Part shown: positions 35,374 to 47,600 of the stretch, in pieces
How the letters are laid out: the number at the start of each line of letters is the position of its first letter
Position numbering within the stretch: position 1 is the first letter of the stretch
NCBI GenBank assembly: GCA_036172665.1
Contig: CM069875.1
Span: 10,186,001-10,250,000, forward strand
Origin: Prosopocoilus inquinatus
Lineage: Eukaryota; Arthropoda; Insecta; Coleoptera; Lucanidae
DNA: 64,000 nt
Direction of reading: 5' to 3'
The notes under the pieces: generated by a model
Told to the model about the DNA's origin: nothing
Databases searched by the model: none
Seen by the model: the letters and a program-made list of their open reading frames with translations, nothing else
Position numbers and translations under genes: made by a program

Positions 35374-35902
35374 AATTAATTGAAAAAAAATTATACGTCA
35401 GTCAAAAATTATTATGAATTATTGTACAGAGCAAATAATGGGTAGGTACTCTTGTCGTTTAAGATACAACAATTCTTTCTTTATTAGAATGACAATTGTA
35501 TTCTACGTCATTGCGTACAAAAATACTGTTGTTTCTGATACTATCAATAAACTTGAAATGATGCCATGAGCAATCAATACCGACACATGTAGATACTAAA
35601 TCAGCTTTAAATTCAATTGTACTAAGAATTAAATAAGTTTCACACTGTTTAAGACTAAGTAACACACAACTGTAAAGATTATTAAAAAAAACATCAATTC
35701 CACAAATCCAGTTGTCATCAACATTGTATTGAAATTAACAAGAATAGTAGGAAAGAGTGTAGAAAATAAACTAAATTTGTGATTTCTAATGTTCAAAATT
35801 GAGAGACCAATTTCCTTATTTTTGATAAAATAGGCAACAGGCAATAGTTGAAAAAACGTATAATTTTTTTCCACACCAGATTAGTAGTATATTGATAGTA
35901 TA

Positions 35903-36046
35903 AGCATAAGGTTGGGTTTCCACATGTCCGGTATACGGTATTCGAAATCCTATTCGTGATATGGTTGAAAAGTTAGTAATTTTAAATAAATTAATCACGA
36001 ATAGGATTTCGAATGCCGTATGCCGGGGACATGTGCAAACCCAATA
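35903..36046. mobile_element. Short palindromic MITE
   Basis: A 144-bp palindrome with about 58-bp arms that share ATTCGAAATCCTATTCGTGA and ACATGT(C/G) blocks. Very high arm identity suggests recent activity or gene conversion. Confidence 0.72.
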
Positions 36047-36225
36047 TTAGGATAAAATGTCCGCGAGATGTACCATAAAACAGATTTAATGTAATGAAGG
36101 CCAATTAATAACATTTTGTGGCTCAGTGATGTAATATAGTACAAATAAATGTTAATATAGTATAAGAACCTATTACTTGAAAGATAATAATACATATAGT
36201 GAATAAACGTACGGTTCAATACACG

Positions 36226-36434
36226 TATGTACCATATGTCCAAATAAATTTTTGATAACAATAGGCCATGGAAGTATAAATTTATATCATAACTTACAAC
36301 AGAAAGCACCTGTCAATCCACGAATTATCAAGTAAATAAACAAATTTTTGTAGTAATCTGAGACAAACGTATTGTTTTCCATGGCCTACCTTTATCAAAA
36401 ATTTATTTGGACACATGGTACACGTTTGAATACA
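36226..36434. mobile_element. MITE family H, copy 1
   Basis: ATGTCCAAATAAATTTTTGA at the left and its inverted copy at the right, followed by GGCCATGGAA/TTCCATGGCC. About 209 bp. A second, interrupted copy lies at 54975-55852. Confidence 0.72.
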
Positions 36435-36517
36435 CGTATATGGTTGATACTCCTGCATGCGAACCACACCCTTAAGAACGTGAAACTGTCAAATGGTATC
36501 ATTTATGATGAGCGTCA

Positions 36518-37332
36518 TTGTACAAGGTGACTACGCGAGAATTCCTACCCCCTTTAACTATTTTATTTTTGGTTTTAGGAAAAGATGTTTAATACAAAAC
36601 TTAAAGGGACTAATTCAAAATTAATTTCTCTGTGTGGTCACAGGAAAACAATTTATGGTCGGATAAAAGAGATATAAACTAAACTTAAGTTTTTTTTTTA
36701 ACAGAATACCCTGTATTTTATTACGTTTTTCGATTCGAAATAAAATTCTAATGGGACTACATGTATAATAAAACTAATAATATAGAAGGAGTCTATAAAA
36801 TAATTCCTGTTTAATTTTTTATTTTAGAAAGGAAAAATGATAAAAAAAGTTGTAGAACTTATTTCAGTACTGCTACAGATACTCACAATAAACAATTGGG
36901 CGTCGGATACCCAAAAAAGTAAACGAAGTGTTGGTTTTAAATAAAATAACATTAATTAAAATTCTTCAATTTTTTTTTACGCAAAGTGTAAACCGTTATT
37001 CAAGTTTTCTATTTCTAAAATTCAAAACTAAAATAAATTAAATAGGAATTATTTCATAGACACCTTCTACATTATCGGTTTTATTATATACGTGGTCCCA
37101 GTAGAAATTAATTTAGAATCGAAAATCGTAGTAATATACAGGGTGTTCCATTAAAAAAAACTTAAGTTTAGCTTATATCTCGTTTATCCGAACATCAGTT
37201 GTTTTTCTGTTAGCACTCGGAGAAACTTTGAATTAGTCCCAACAGGTTTTGTATTAAACATTTTTTTTCCTGAAATCAAAAATAAAGGAGTTAAAGGGGG
37301 TAGGAATTCTCCCATAGTCACCCTGTACATAT
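36518..37332. mobile_element. Foldback element with about 200-bp arms
   Basis: The arms 36518-36740 and 37120-37332 are inverted copies: TGTACAAGGTGACTACG against CATAGTCACCCTGTACA, GAATTCCTACCCCCTTTAAC, and an inner AATACCCTGTATTTTATTAC against TAATATACAGGGTGTTCC. No transposase. Confidence 0.7.
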
Positions 37333-38242
37333 TGTTACGTTTCTTCGACTTCTTGACGCCTTCAGTTTGACGTAGTAAGCCGGGTGGCGCGCCACAATGT
37401 ACTGGGTGTCTCACAACGTACGGAGGAGATTGAAAGGGCAACTGTAGAACATCAAAATAAAGCTTTTTTTCTTAATTCGCTTTTGACCAAAACTCAATAA
37501 TAAGAAAGTTACAGCAGCTTAACTTTCTTAATTTCTTCTTTAATTTACACCTATAGCTTCTTAATTAATCAAAATTATTTCACAGAATGCAACTTTATTG
37601 TTAAATGAACTCTAGATTTATCAAAACCACCATTCATAAAATGTCTATGTTAATCTGTTTCCTAATTTTGTTTTTAATTAGTAGGCGGTGCACAACGAGA
37701 TGAAAACCCGTTTTTGAAAGAAAAAATGAAATAGCCGTTACTTTAACGTGACTACATTTTTTAAAATAGTTGTTTAGTGTAAAGCAGTATTCAATTAACT
37801 CATAAATGCCTCAAATTTGAATTTAAAACGTAAAATATTACTACAGGGAGTAACTTTTGCTCGTTAATTAATTTCCCTTTAAACTCTTATAACTTTTTAG
37901 ATATTGATTTCTTACCAAAAATTTATTAACTTTAATTTTTTTATTATTTTTTTATATTTAATTAATTTATTACTTTGGCGTGTTGCTTGGGCATGTATCA
38001 GTCTTTGACAATATATGACGACCATAATTTCTTTCACGCCACCGTAGTTACCTGATGTGTGTATCTGTACCCACAATATTTTCAAATTGAAAAGTATGGG
38101 TTTGCTACTACTGGTGAAAAAGAAAACCAAGAATAAATCCAATAAGCAGTTATTTACTTTTCAAATACGTTTTTATTAATTAAATACATGGTTTAGGCTC
38201 GTGCGACACTATAGAAGATTGGATATTGAATTTTGCATAATA
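37333..38242. other. TE fragment and AT-rich spacer
   Basis: Positions 37415-37900 (ACGTACGGAGGAGATTGAAA, CTTTTGACCAAAAC, GTAAAATATTACTACAGG) match the interior of the hAT-like palindrome at about 16615-16930, so this is a fragment of the same family or of a component it captured. 37900-38242 shows nothing. Confidence 0.5.
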
Positions 38243-39461
38243 CGTGGGCTGCCGGAAAATTTTCTGGAATCTAGTAGGTTTAGAATTGTTAGCGTTTATC
38301 AACTGTCATATTTGAAAAATTTGACGTTTTTCCAAGTGAACTAGTTTTGTTTGTACAGCATTTAAGAAAAAGTAATTTTGTGTAAACATGGAAATCTCGG
38401 GTGAAAATTTTCGTGCCATGATTTTTTATGATTTCAAACGTGATCTAACGCCGCAACAATGCCTCGATAGGCTTCATTTGACTTTTGGAGATGAAGCACC
38501 ATCAAAGAGCAGTGTTTATAATTGGTTTGACGAATTCCAACGTGGACATACCTCTCTCAGTGACGAATTTCGTGAAGGTCGTCCGTTAACATCTGTTGTT
38601 GCCACTAATGTAGGTGCTCTGCGTGAAATGCTTGAGCGAGATGGACATGTGACATACCGTGAGATTCAAGCATTCTTACGCATTGACATGAAAGCAATAC
38701 ACCAGATTTTGCATGATCATTTGAGCGTACGGAAGCTTTGCAATCGTTGGATCCCACACAGTTTAACAGAAGCGCAAAAGCAGGGTCGTGTCAAATGGTG
38801 CGAAGAAATGCTCAAGAAATTCAATGGAGGTCGTTCAAATTTAGTTCATAACTTCGTTACTGGTGACGAAACGTGGATCTATTCTTACGAGCCAGAAAGT
38901 AAACAATAATCTCCCGTTTGGGTATTTCAAATGAACGAAAACCAACAAAAGTTGTCCGTTCACGCAGTGCTGCGAAGCAAATGGTTGCTTGTTTCTTTGG
39001 TTTAACTGGACATGTAGCAACCGTGTCTTTAGAGGATCGAAAAACCGTGAATGCCATATATTTTTGGTATACTACAATTTGTTTGCCGGAAGTCATCGAT
39101 CAAATAACAAGAAACAATCGAAGTCGACGAATTATTCTCCATCATGCCAACGCCAGCTCTCACTCAGCCCGTCAAACAGTTGATTTTTTGTCCAACAAAA
39201 ATGTTGAATTTATGTCTCATTGTCCATATTCACCTGATTTATCACCTAATGATTTATTTTTGTTCCCAAATATCAAAAATAAAATGCGTGATGAGCGATT
39301 TTCGTCGGCTGAAGCAGCGGTTGAAACATTCCGGACACTGGTTTTTGAGGTACCACCTTTAGAGTGGAGAAGGCGAACACTTCGAAAAACAATGATACCG
39401 TTTACCAAATTTCATATTCGTTTTTTCATACCGTTTCCAGAAACTTTTCCAGCAGCCCACG
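38243..39461 (+). mobile_element. Mariner (DD34D) element
   Basis: The ends CGTGGGCTGCCGGAAAATTT and, from the right, CGTGGGCTGCTGGAAAAGTT are about 28-bp TIRs, flanked by TA on both sides (38241-38242 and 39462-39463), the mariner target. About 1.2 kb, the normal size, with one degraded transposase gene. Confidence 0.88.
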
Positions 39462-39466
39462 TATAA
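38388..39466 (+). pseudogene. Mariner transposase, inactive
   Basis: Codons from 38388 encode the N-terminal helix-turn-helix region (QCLDRLHLTFGD, SSVYNWFDEF, GRP) and the first catalytic block FVTGDETWIY with its Asp near residue 160. An in-frame TAA at 38907-38909 (CAA in relatives, inferred) ends the frame, and a one-base shift near 38925-38935 moves the rest into another frame. That frame carries KPTKVVRSRS, the second catalytic block and YSPDLSPND. The second catalytic Asp is replaced by Ala (HHANASSH, codon 39146-39148). The spacing from this site to the last Asp is 34, the mariner signature. Three independent lesions: it cannot be active. Confidence 0.9.
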
Positions 39467-39820
39467 GAGACGGGCTACCACCATAAGACGTTTACGATAA
39501 TGGTTGGACCGTTACACAAGTGCAGTATAGCCATAGCTGTATTGCATATCGGCAATTAGGCCAAAAAAACTTGCAAGAACAACTGCGGTATCAGTACAAT
39601 TCACAGACCACCAATCCAGATATTATTTACATTTTTGCTCATTTTAAATTGTAAAGCTACTAATTTATCATAGTTAATTTTTGGGTAGTTCTTGCTCGTG
39701 AGAATTGCAGAGAATATGAAACAAATAAAAAAACTTTTTAAAACGAGCTAAAAGAGTAATTTATTATTTAATTCATACTCTCTACTAATTTATCATTATA
39801 CTGGTAGGAACTTTCATTTA
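39462..39820. other. Spacer, nothing recognised
   Basis: Sequence between the mariner and the next TIR element. No domain, repeat or RNA gene is seen. Confidence 0.4.
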
Positions 39821-40333
39821 ATACGAGGGCTGTCCGATATTAAAGGTACAGGTGGCTGTGAAACAAACACCGCAAGGGAAATATGGCCGTCATATGCATG
39901 TCTTGACAGTTTAACTTAAAGGCTTCCGCGACCGTCGTCCATGGTTGAATTCTTGGCTTCCGGTTTGAGCCGCGTGCCTCGGATTTCTTCTACTGTCGAC
40001 GTATCGTTCTCTATTGCAGAATTTCCTCAGGCCTGCTATTGCTGGTGCTTCTTTTTGTAAGTCGATGAGACCGAGTTCTTCTGCAATGGAGAACGAAACG
40101 TCGGCATTAGAAGAAATTCGAGACACGCGTTTCCAACCGGAAGTCAAGAATTCAACACTACCGTGAAGGGATGTTCAAACTACTGTCACGCTGGTATAAA
40201 TGTCTCAGTGTTTATGTAGAATATGTCGAGAAATAAAAGTATGTAGTTTTTTTGTAGAATGTATTAAGTATTTTCATTAAATATGTTAGTGAAATTTTGG
40301 CTTTTTCCTTTAATATCAGACAGCTCCCGTAAT
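39821..40333. mobile_element. TIR element with hammerhead-like inverted core
   Basis: Ends ATACGAGGGCTGTCCGATAT and, from the right, ATTACGGGAGCTGTCTGATA, then TTAAAGG on both sides; about 513 bp, mariner-type by its ends but with no transposase. The inside (about 39920-40150) is itself inverted (GAATTCTTG(G/A)CTTCCGG, CGAACGTTCTC-like) and related to 16240-16450 of the large palindrome (CATGG(A/T)TGA, TCCTCAG, GCTGC). It holds two partial hammerhead motifs described separately. Confidence 0.68.
39993..40035 (-). ncRNA. Degenerate hammerhead motif
   Basis: On the minus strand: CUGAGGA, a UUCU/AGAA stem II, GAUA in place of GAAA, then ACGUC. One core base is altered. A facing partner at 40060-40110 (plus strand) has GAAACGUCGGC and a GUUCU/AGAAC stem but lacks a good CUGANGA. 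Relics of Penelope-type ribozymes. Confidence 0.4.
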
Positions 40334-41605
40334 GTTAAACTTTCTCTCTCTTATACATTTAGAAGTCCTATATTAAATTGATACAGTAAATTAGATAAAA
40401 AGTCTATATAAAATAATGTCGGTTATTCCCATTACCGTGTGTGTGGAAATTTTTCTGGAAGTTGCAAGGCAATTGAACTTTTGCGATAGTATTTCCACAT
40501 TTCTTTTACATACTTATACTATCCTGCACTTTACAATGCAATTCAAACGAGAAATTGCGACATAAAATACAGACTAGTATACATAGTACAAACTTACCTT
40601 AAGCGTCTTTTTTTGGCAAGTTATTTACGTTTTAAGGGAACAAATTGCACACTCTGACATTTTTAAACTCAGTTGTTTATATTTATAAATGAGAATAAAG
40701 AAATATCTGAAGCTGCAGGAAATAAAATGAAACATGACACTTTTACACAACTCTTTTATTTCATAATGAGGATAAACAAAGGATCTATTAAATTCTTTTA
40801 AGGCACGTTTTACATGTTATAATTACACCTAACAGCACGGTCCTATTTAATCATCAAAACTTCATAGTAAAAAGATCTATTTTTCTTTTTTGGTAGCTCT
40901 TCAATTTCAACTGACTAGCAAAATTACTAATCTAAAGAGAATGTTTACATAAGTATATATTTTGCATGTATATATTAAATTCGTATAAACTACATATAAA
41001 GAAACAAAAACAAGAAGTTTTCTTCCATCGCGAAAGGAATAAATACAAAATAAATTATCAACACATTGCATAAAATGAAACAAACTCAACCAGTAACCAA
41101 AACAGAAACAAAAAAGTACCTGAGAATAAATAGAAGCAGCGAAAGGCTTGTTTATACACGATTTTAACAGGATTTTTGACACATCTTCTCTAGAAAAATA
41201 TATAGTTAAATTTACTTGTCTATTTTGCTAGTTTCCTTTTTACTCATAAACATTAAGCCTAACATCAAAACTTTGAGGTTTCTGTTTGAATGAATATTGC
41301 TTTGAAATATATGAAACAGGTGAATTCGTACTTACAATATTAAAACCTAATAAATAAAAATAAAAAGTTTAAAATAACACACAAATTACATAAAAAGAAA
41401 TGATGTATAAAGTATAACAGGCTTTTCTCTACATTTAAATATTAAAATTACAACAAAATTTACCTCTAATTGAGTACGTTCTAAAAAGGCATCATTCACT
41501 TTACATTATTTACTTATGTATTATGTAGGTATGAAATGCATTAATAATGCAATGCTGCTTAAATAATATTTACATAAATACAGGTGAACTAAATTATAAA
41601 AAATA
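40334..41605. other. Downstream flank of the protease gene
   Basis: Region 3' of the USP stop codon (the gene is on minus). It should contain the 3' UTR; several reverse-strand AATAAA hexamers occur (for example at about 40750), but I cannot assign the poly(A) site. No other gene is seen. Confidence 0.4.
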
Positions 41606-41656
41606 TTACATGGATGTTTGTGATTGATTTATTTTGCGATAAGACTGCGGTGATAC
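41606..41656 (-). CDS. USP last exon
   Basis: 51 bp, phase 0, acceptor CAG at 41659-41657. Encodes VSPQSYRKINQSQTSM and stop. Chosen because exon f has a good donor; if it is unspliced the protein ends STDFSN instead. Confidence 0.6.
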   Translation of the reverse strand, partial: VSPQSYRKINQSQTSM

Positions 41657-44600
41657 CTGCAAGAATAAATAGTTATTAGTCTATGAATTAATTGCTGAAA
41701 TCAGTGCTTACCCAACTAACACTACGAGTGTTAACTCCACCATCTGAATGATAACTTTTTTCTGGTTCATCAATATGTGAATACCGATAAATAGTAGCTA
41801 GACTTTCATAAGCAATGTTATTACGTCGTGCATCTCTTGTGATAATTTTAACATCATCTTCCTCAAGCATCCCATTAACGCGATGCGTACTGAGAACAGG
41901 AGAGACATTTTCACAGCTCGTCGTAATATCAACATTACCAGAAGAATTTATGTAAATGCTCGTTGTATAAACTGGTTTTTTTGGTTCTGTTACAGTATTG
42001 AGACACGTCAATGAAATACGTGTATTTTCATCAGTGTTAGTGGATTTATTCTCTAGAGATTTCCTTACATTGCTAGTGCTGTTGTACAACGTATTCTGCG
42101 AATTTCGCAACAAAACTTGTTCATTATTTCTTAATTCATTATCACATATTGCCCTCTCAGTCATGTTATTAAGAATTTCAGTCGTTTGTGAAGATTCGTT
42201 CACTTTAGGCTCACTAGTATTATTGGCATTAACGATGATTACCTGTGGCCCTTTTTCAACAGTTATCTTTCCACATTTTGGAGGTACAAATTTTGGCATG
42301 CGGCTCACCCAATGGTCGCCGGATGATCCAACTGAACTTGTGGAAGCTGCACTGCTTGAATTGGAACTTGAACTAACGTACACTCCGTATCGTTTTTGGT
42401 AAAACAGAATGTAAGCGCTGCTGTTGACCAGTTCAGCACTTATGTCATTTGTTTGCTGACTCAAATTCGTTACTTTTGCATCATCATATAAATACCATTG
42501 GTTATCATAAGGATTTCTACATGCTGCAGTATAATGTCCTGTTTCAAGATCAGTCCCATGATGATAAATTACTGCGTATAAATCATAAGTATTGTCATTG
42601 GATGCAGACTGTTTTCTCGGCCGCTTCCAAGGTGACCAGCCTACATTATTCATAATTACAGGATTTTGGTTTTCTGGAAGATTGTGGTTTAAGCTGGTGT
42701 TATGCTTGTTGGCTAAGTGGGGGGTCATATCAAAACCATATACAGGGAAGTCTACCATTGTTGTTAACTTTGTACTGTTACGCCCCCTTAATGTTTGTCT
42801 GTAATTAATAAAATATAAAATGTTACTTTAGATTAGTGATATTTAGGGGTGTAGGTACTTACTGTCTAAAACGCTTGAAGTGCACGACTAATATATCTGG
42901 CAAGGACCAGACATCTAAAGTCTTAATAACCGGGATGTATTGTTGACATTGAGGGCAACGCCATGCATCGTCCATTGTGAGAGTCTCAGCCTTGGTGTAG
43001 TGTCGTAGGCATTCTTCTAATGTTAGTGGAGCTCCCCCTAAAAGTACTTATGATTTACAGAGGGATTTTGACCCTTTGAACAATAATTACATCAGAAGAA
43101 ACTGTTATCAATCAACCAACCAATTTCAGTGTGTCATTACTTACAAAATTTCAAAATCAACTTCGTAATAATTGCTTTACCTTGCAAAGCCTGTGTTCTT
43201 AACTGCTTGACACTAGAATGTTCCTCTATGATGTCAACATCATCAGCGATGATGATGTATTTTGATTTCTGTGACCATTCTAGAACCAGTTTTAAATGTG
43301 GAGGTCCTCCTTCTTCACTGCATAAGGCTAAAGCTTGGTCAACGGCCTCCATGAAGAGTGGATGTTCTAATTCAGGCTCTAAGTAGCATGAGGGTTCGTT
43401 GTCGTTACAGGCGGGATCTGATATCCGCATTTTGAAAATCTGAAATACAATATTGCTAAGTATATGACAAAATTAAATGGAGGTAAATAGAATAAATTTT
43501 AATTACATAAGTAAAAACAAACTGATAAAATTGTGATTTTTAATATTTCTCTCTAAAGAGATGAGATGAGGTACTCTTTCAAAACGCTATTTATTTTAGT
43601 GAGAATTTGTTCAAGTAGGTATTGAAAGTGATTGATTGAATGCAGTATTAATTCCGAATATTTGTTACAGCATAGGTTCATATTAAAAAGAACGTGATAG
43701 TTTTTGGAAACTGGCTCTCTTTTTTTTAAATTATTAGTTTGAATACTTTTTAAAAATATTTTTCTTATTACACTAAATATGTCTTCAAAAAAAAAAAATT
43801 TGACACGCATTTGTTATAACTGTTATGTTTCAGTTGACAGTAACTTGAAATTATCACAATCTACTTACTCCAGATGTTTGTGATGATGTCAAGATATCAT
43901 CATGTAAAATAGGTGCCATTTCTTTTAACACCAGTTTCTGTAAATCTTCATATGACGTTTCTCTGGAAACTTGCATAGTGTAGGGACTACCTATTAAAAA
44001 AAAAACAATGCTAATCACAAGGAAGAAATTTTACGAATTCTGAACTTAAATAAATTTAATAGAATAATCAGGGTTATAGAATTTTTCATATTCAGAGCAG
44101 TTTAGTATTGTTGCTTAGTCTTAACGAAAACTGTTAAGACTAATTTGCGTGATACAATTTGTATTGTAGTAGGACATAATTTCTATTACGTCCATGTGCA
44201 TCATAAGTGTGTGTGAACAATAATTATTAATTAACTTCAATGAGACCACTTAAAAATAAGTAAACATTTGGCTAAAAGTATTATTTTATCCTGATGCTCC
44301 TGTCACCCTTCCTAGTGGTAGTTTCAAAAAACCGACAAGATTAGAAAAATCAGTTGTGATTTATTTACTATTGGCAAAGCTTACTACAATTTTACATTTA
44401 CTTGTAAGCAATAACAGCACCTTTTTAAGATAACTACATTGAATATACAAATATTTAATGAAATTCTTAGGTAAGTATTTACGAATAGATAAAACAGCGA
44501 CATCCTACGATCGCTTCTTGACGTTGAATACGTATCAATGTTTCTGATTGTCTCTACTTCTTTTTTGGACATAAGAGTGTATGTCAGTTTTCCCAATTTT

Positions 44601-47600
44601 TAGAAATTTCATGGTTGGATTGGTATTATATCTATCATAAAAGCAATGGCGTGCAAAGACATTGCGGATTCCAAACATTCTTTTGCTCGAGACCCATTTT
44701 CATTACCCTATTCCTTGTACTACGCCCGCCACAAAAAAAAACTGGTACACTAATATGTTTATTGTACAACATACGACTAATTAAATACTATTGCCAGTCT
44801 GTTAATCTATTTATCCGTTTATTTATTTCTGTGTTTTTACGTTATTATAGAACAAGATCTATATATACAGCAAAATAGATAGTTAAAAACTGCATTAAAA
44901 CTAATAAAATAACTCAAATATGTGTGTACAGAGTTGTCGTAGATTCTTTTGGCGGGCCTAATACCACTGAGTTTAAAAGAACCGAAATGAAAAGTAATAA
45001 AATTTTAGAATCTGAACTTAACAACAAATAAATTTCAAAACTTGGTTCAATTTCTGGAAAAAATTGTATCAAAAATTAAAGTGAATCAAAAACTATCTGA
45101 AAAAGTCGAACGGGTTCTGTTCTATATCCAAACCGTATCTGTAGCTCAGAAATTTTTTACAGGAATTGAACTAAATCTTGTGTAAGAAATAGGGTAGTGT
45201 ACAGTGTGGTCCATTTTTGATGGTTTTATAGGGTTTCTCAGTCATTTGTAGGAATAGAAGAAAACCGTTTCCACGACCCAATGCTACTTTTTCAAGAAAA
45301 ATTGAGAAGAGAAAACAAAAGTTATCTATTTCGATTCGTTCGGGAAATATCGGCAGTAAACGAATTTTTCCGAAAAATTATTTTTTCACAATATCTCAGT
45401 TTGACAAGATATTTTGAAAATTTAAGAACTATTTTATTCAGAAATTAACACTGATTTTACTAACAGTATTATCTTTTGTAGAAATTGCATCAATTTTGCG
45501 AAACAGACTGTAACTTTCTAATTTTAAATGGAAACCGCAGTTGGCTTTGACACGAATAAGTTGCTTGTTTAATGAGGTTTTCGAAAATGTAAAGTTTCGT
45601 ATAATTATTTTTTCAAATAATACTACTAATACTAATTATTTTTTTGTTTTCCAGTAGCTAACAAGTCATCTATGACACCAAAAACAGAAAAAAATAAATA
45701 AATTGTTTTCTCTAAAAGTCAATTATTGTGAAGTAAAACAGCCAATTTAATTCAATAAATAAATAGCTTCGAGATAGATAGATCAGAGACTGACGTAAAA
45801 CCACAAATATGTAAAAACGAATTAACTCTATTTGAACATTTCTTTAATTATTAATGAGAATAGTTAAGAGATTTCTATAAATTTTAAATTGTATAAATTA
45901 ATGCATTTCTTTAAGGAATTACTGAAATGTCGGATATTTCTGAAGTTTAATAATGCTTTCAAGAACTTTTGTGTATTAATAAATGTAATCGCGGATAGAA
46001 GTGAAATACCTGAGAAGTTTTGATAATATAAAATTTAAGATTTAATAATTTCAAAGGAACATACAACGTATAATTTTTCAAAACTGCATTGACAGTTAAT
46101 CCACATTTACATTACTTGTAGTTTTATGAGTTCTCTAATAGCATTACATATTTATTTTGTTAAATTTAATTACCTGTATTACTTATTCCAATAATAGCTT
46201 TTTGAGGAAAACAACTGAATTTTCTTTTGTTTCCATTGTCATAGATAGCTTGATAGGTACTGCAATATAAGGAAAGTTAGTATATTTGTTATTTAGAGAT
46301 ATTGTAAAACATAATTTTTCGGAAAAATTAGTTTTCGGCCGATATTTCCCGAACGAATCGAGATAGCTAACTTTTGTTTTCTCCACTGAGTTTTTCATGA
46401 AAAAGTAGCATTGGGTCGCAAAAACGGTTTTCTTCTATTCCTATAAATAACTGTGAAACCTAGTAAAACCATCAAAAATAGTACACTCTGTACATTGAAA
46501 AAAATACCTGTAAAAATACTTGTTACATTGCTGTGTTACAGCATTTGTATTATTATTTTGCGAATCTATAAATTATATGTCACATCTGCGATAGTTTAAA
46601 TCAGCGATGCTCACTAGCGAAGTGTATCCTACCAAGTTAAACATTGCTGCGACGATTTATTTATTAAGTATTTATTTGTCGGGTGCCTCTCTATGAATGA
46701 AATCTCGAGTTCCCCGAAACAATTAAGACCTGACAACACTTTCCAAGGCACCCCGAGCACCACTGGTTTAAATCTATCTAGATGATGATGGCTACATTAG
46801 CGAAAGAAACAAGGGCGCAGCCAAAAAATATATTAGCGGGAAGTGGGTGACCGACCATCCATCTATTGTTCTGTTTGTCGAACAGATTCAGAAGGAAATA
46901 TTTCTGTGAGGGTTGTTTTAAATTACTTGCTTCTAGTGATGTAAAATGACGGTAATTCAAAACTGTGACGTCATTTTAGTCATTTAAGTATAAATGACGG
47001 TAATTTTGTCGTCATCATCAATTGCATATTAAATGAAATAAATACAAATTTTTAAGAAACGAAATTTAAATCAAAACAACGAAGGTAAATATCCTTATTC
47101 ACGAGGACAATAAATTGTTTCCGTAGAGCTAAAACGGAGCCTAAAGTTAAACTCCAATTAAAAAAACTGCTTCCTAAACATTTTCATAATTTTTTTCAGT
47201 TACAGATAAGGCATACAACATACAGCATACTCGTAACTGAAATTAAAATCTTTTATCTAAACAAAGTCATTAAAATTTATCAAAATTAGAACGGTCCAAG
47301 TGGTAAGAGGGCCAGCCTTGCAATTGCAAGGTCGTGGGTTCGAAAGACGCTCGAATTAATTCTCGAGGAGTCGGTATTTACTTCAGATCCTCCTTCAGTG
47401 CTACGGATACAATTCAATACCAAGTTGATGACTTAATACCCCAATATCAGTCTCCATTTGCTCATTTATTCATCAGTGTCTATACCTGAACTTGTTGGCT
47501 ATACTTCTTCACGTTTTATAGTCAACTTGTTTCTTTTTTTATGAGGATATAGTCATAAACACTGAAAGTCCTTATATTTTATTTTACGTGAAGTATTTTT

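Larger units (their letters stand above)
34200..35902. other. Intergenic between TE copies
   Basis: No gene. Holds MITE G copy 1 (34516-34859) and a MITE at 35130-35373. A TE-end motif ATACAGGCTGTCCCATTT at 34911 is unpaired. The 35459-35998 minus frames are short and AT-driven. Confidence 0.4.

Noticed and set aside
39911..40147. 78-aa minus frame in the TIR element
   Set aside because: Falls on an internal inverted repeat; no protein family recognised.
47289..47360. Functional tRNA gene
   Set aside because: Acceptor stem does not pair and the anticodon loop has 6 bases; better seen as SINE-like.
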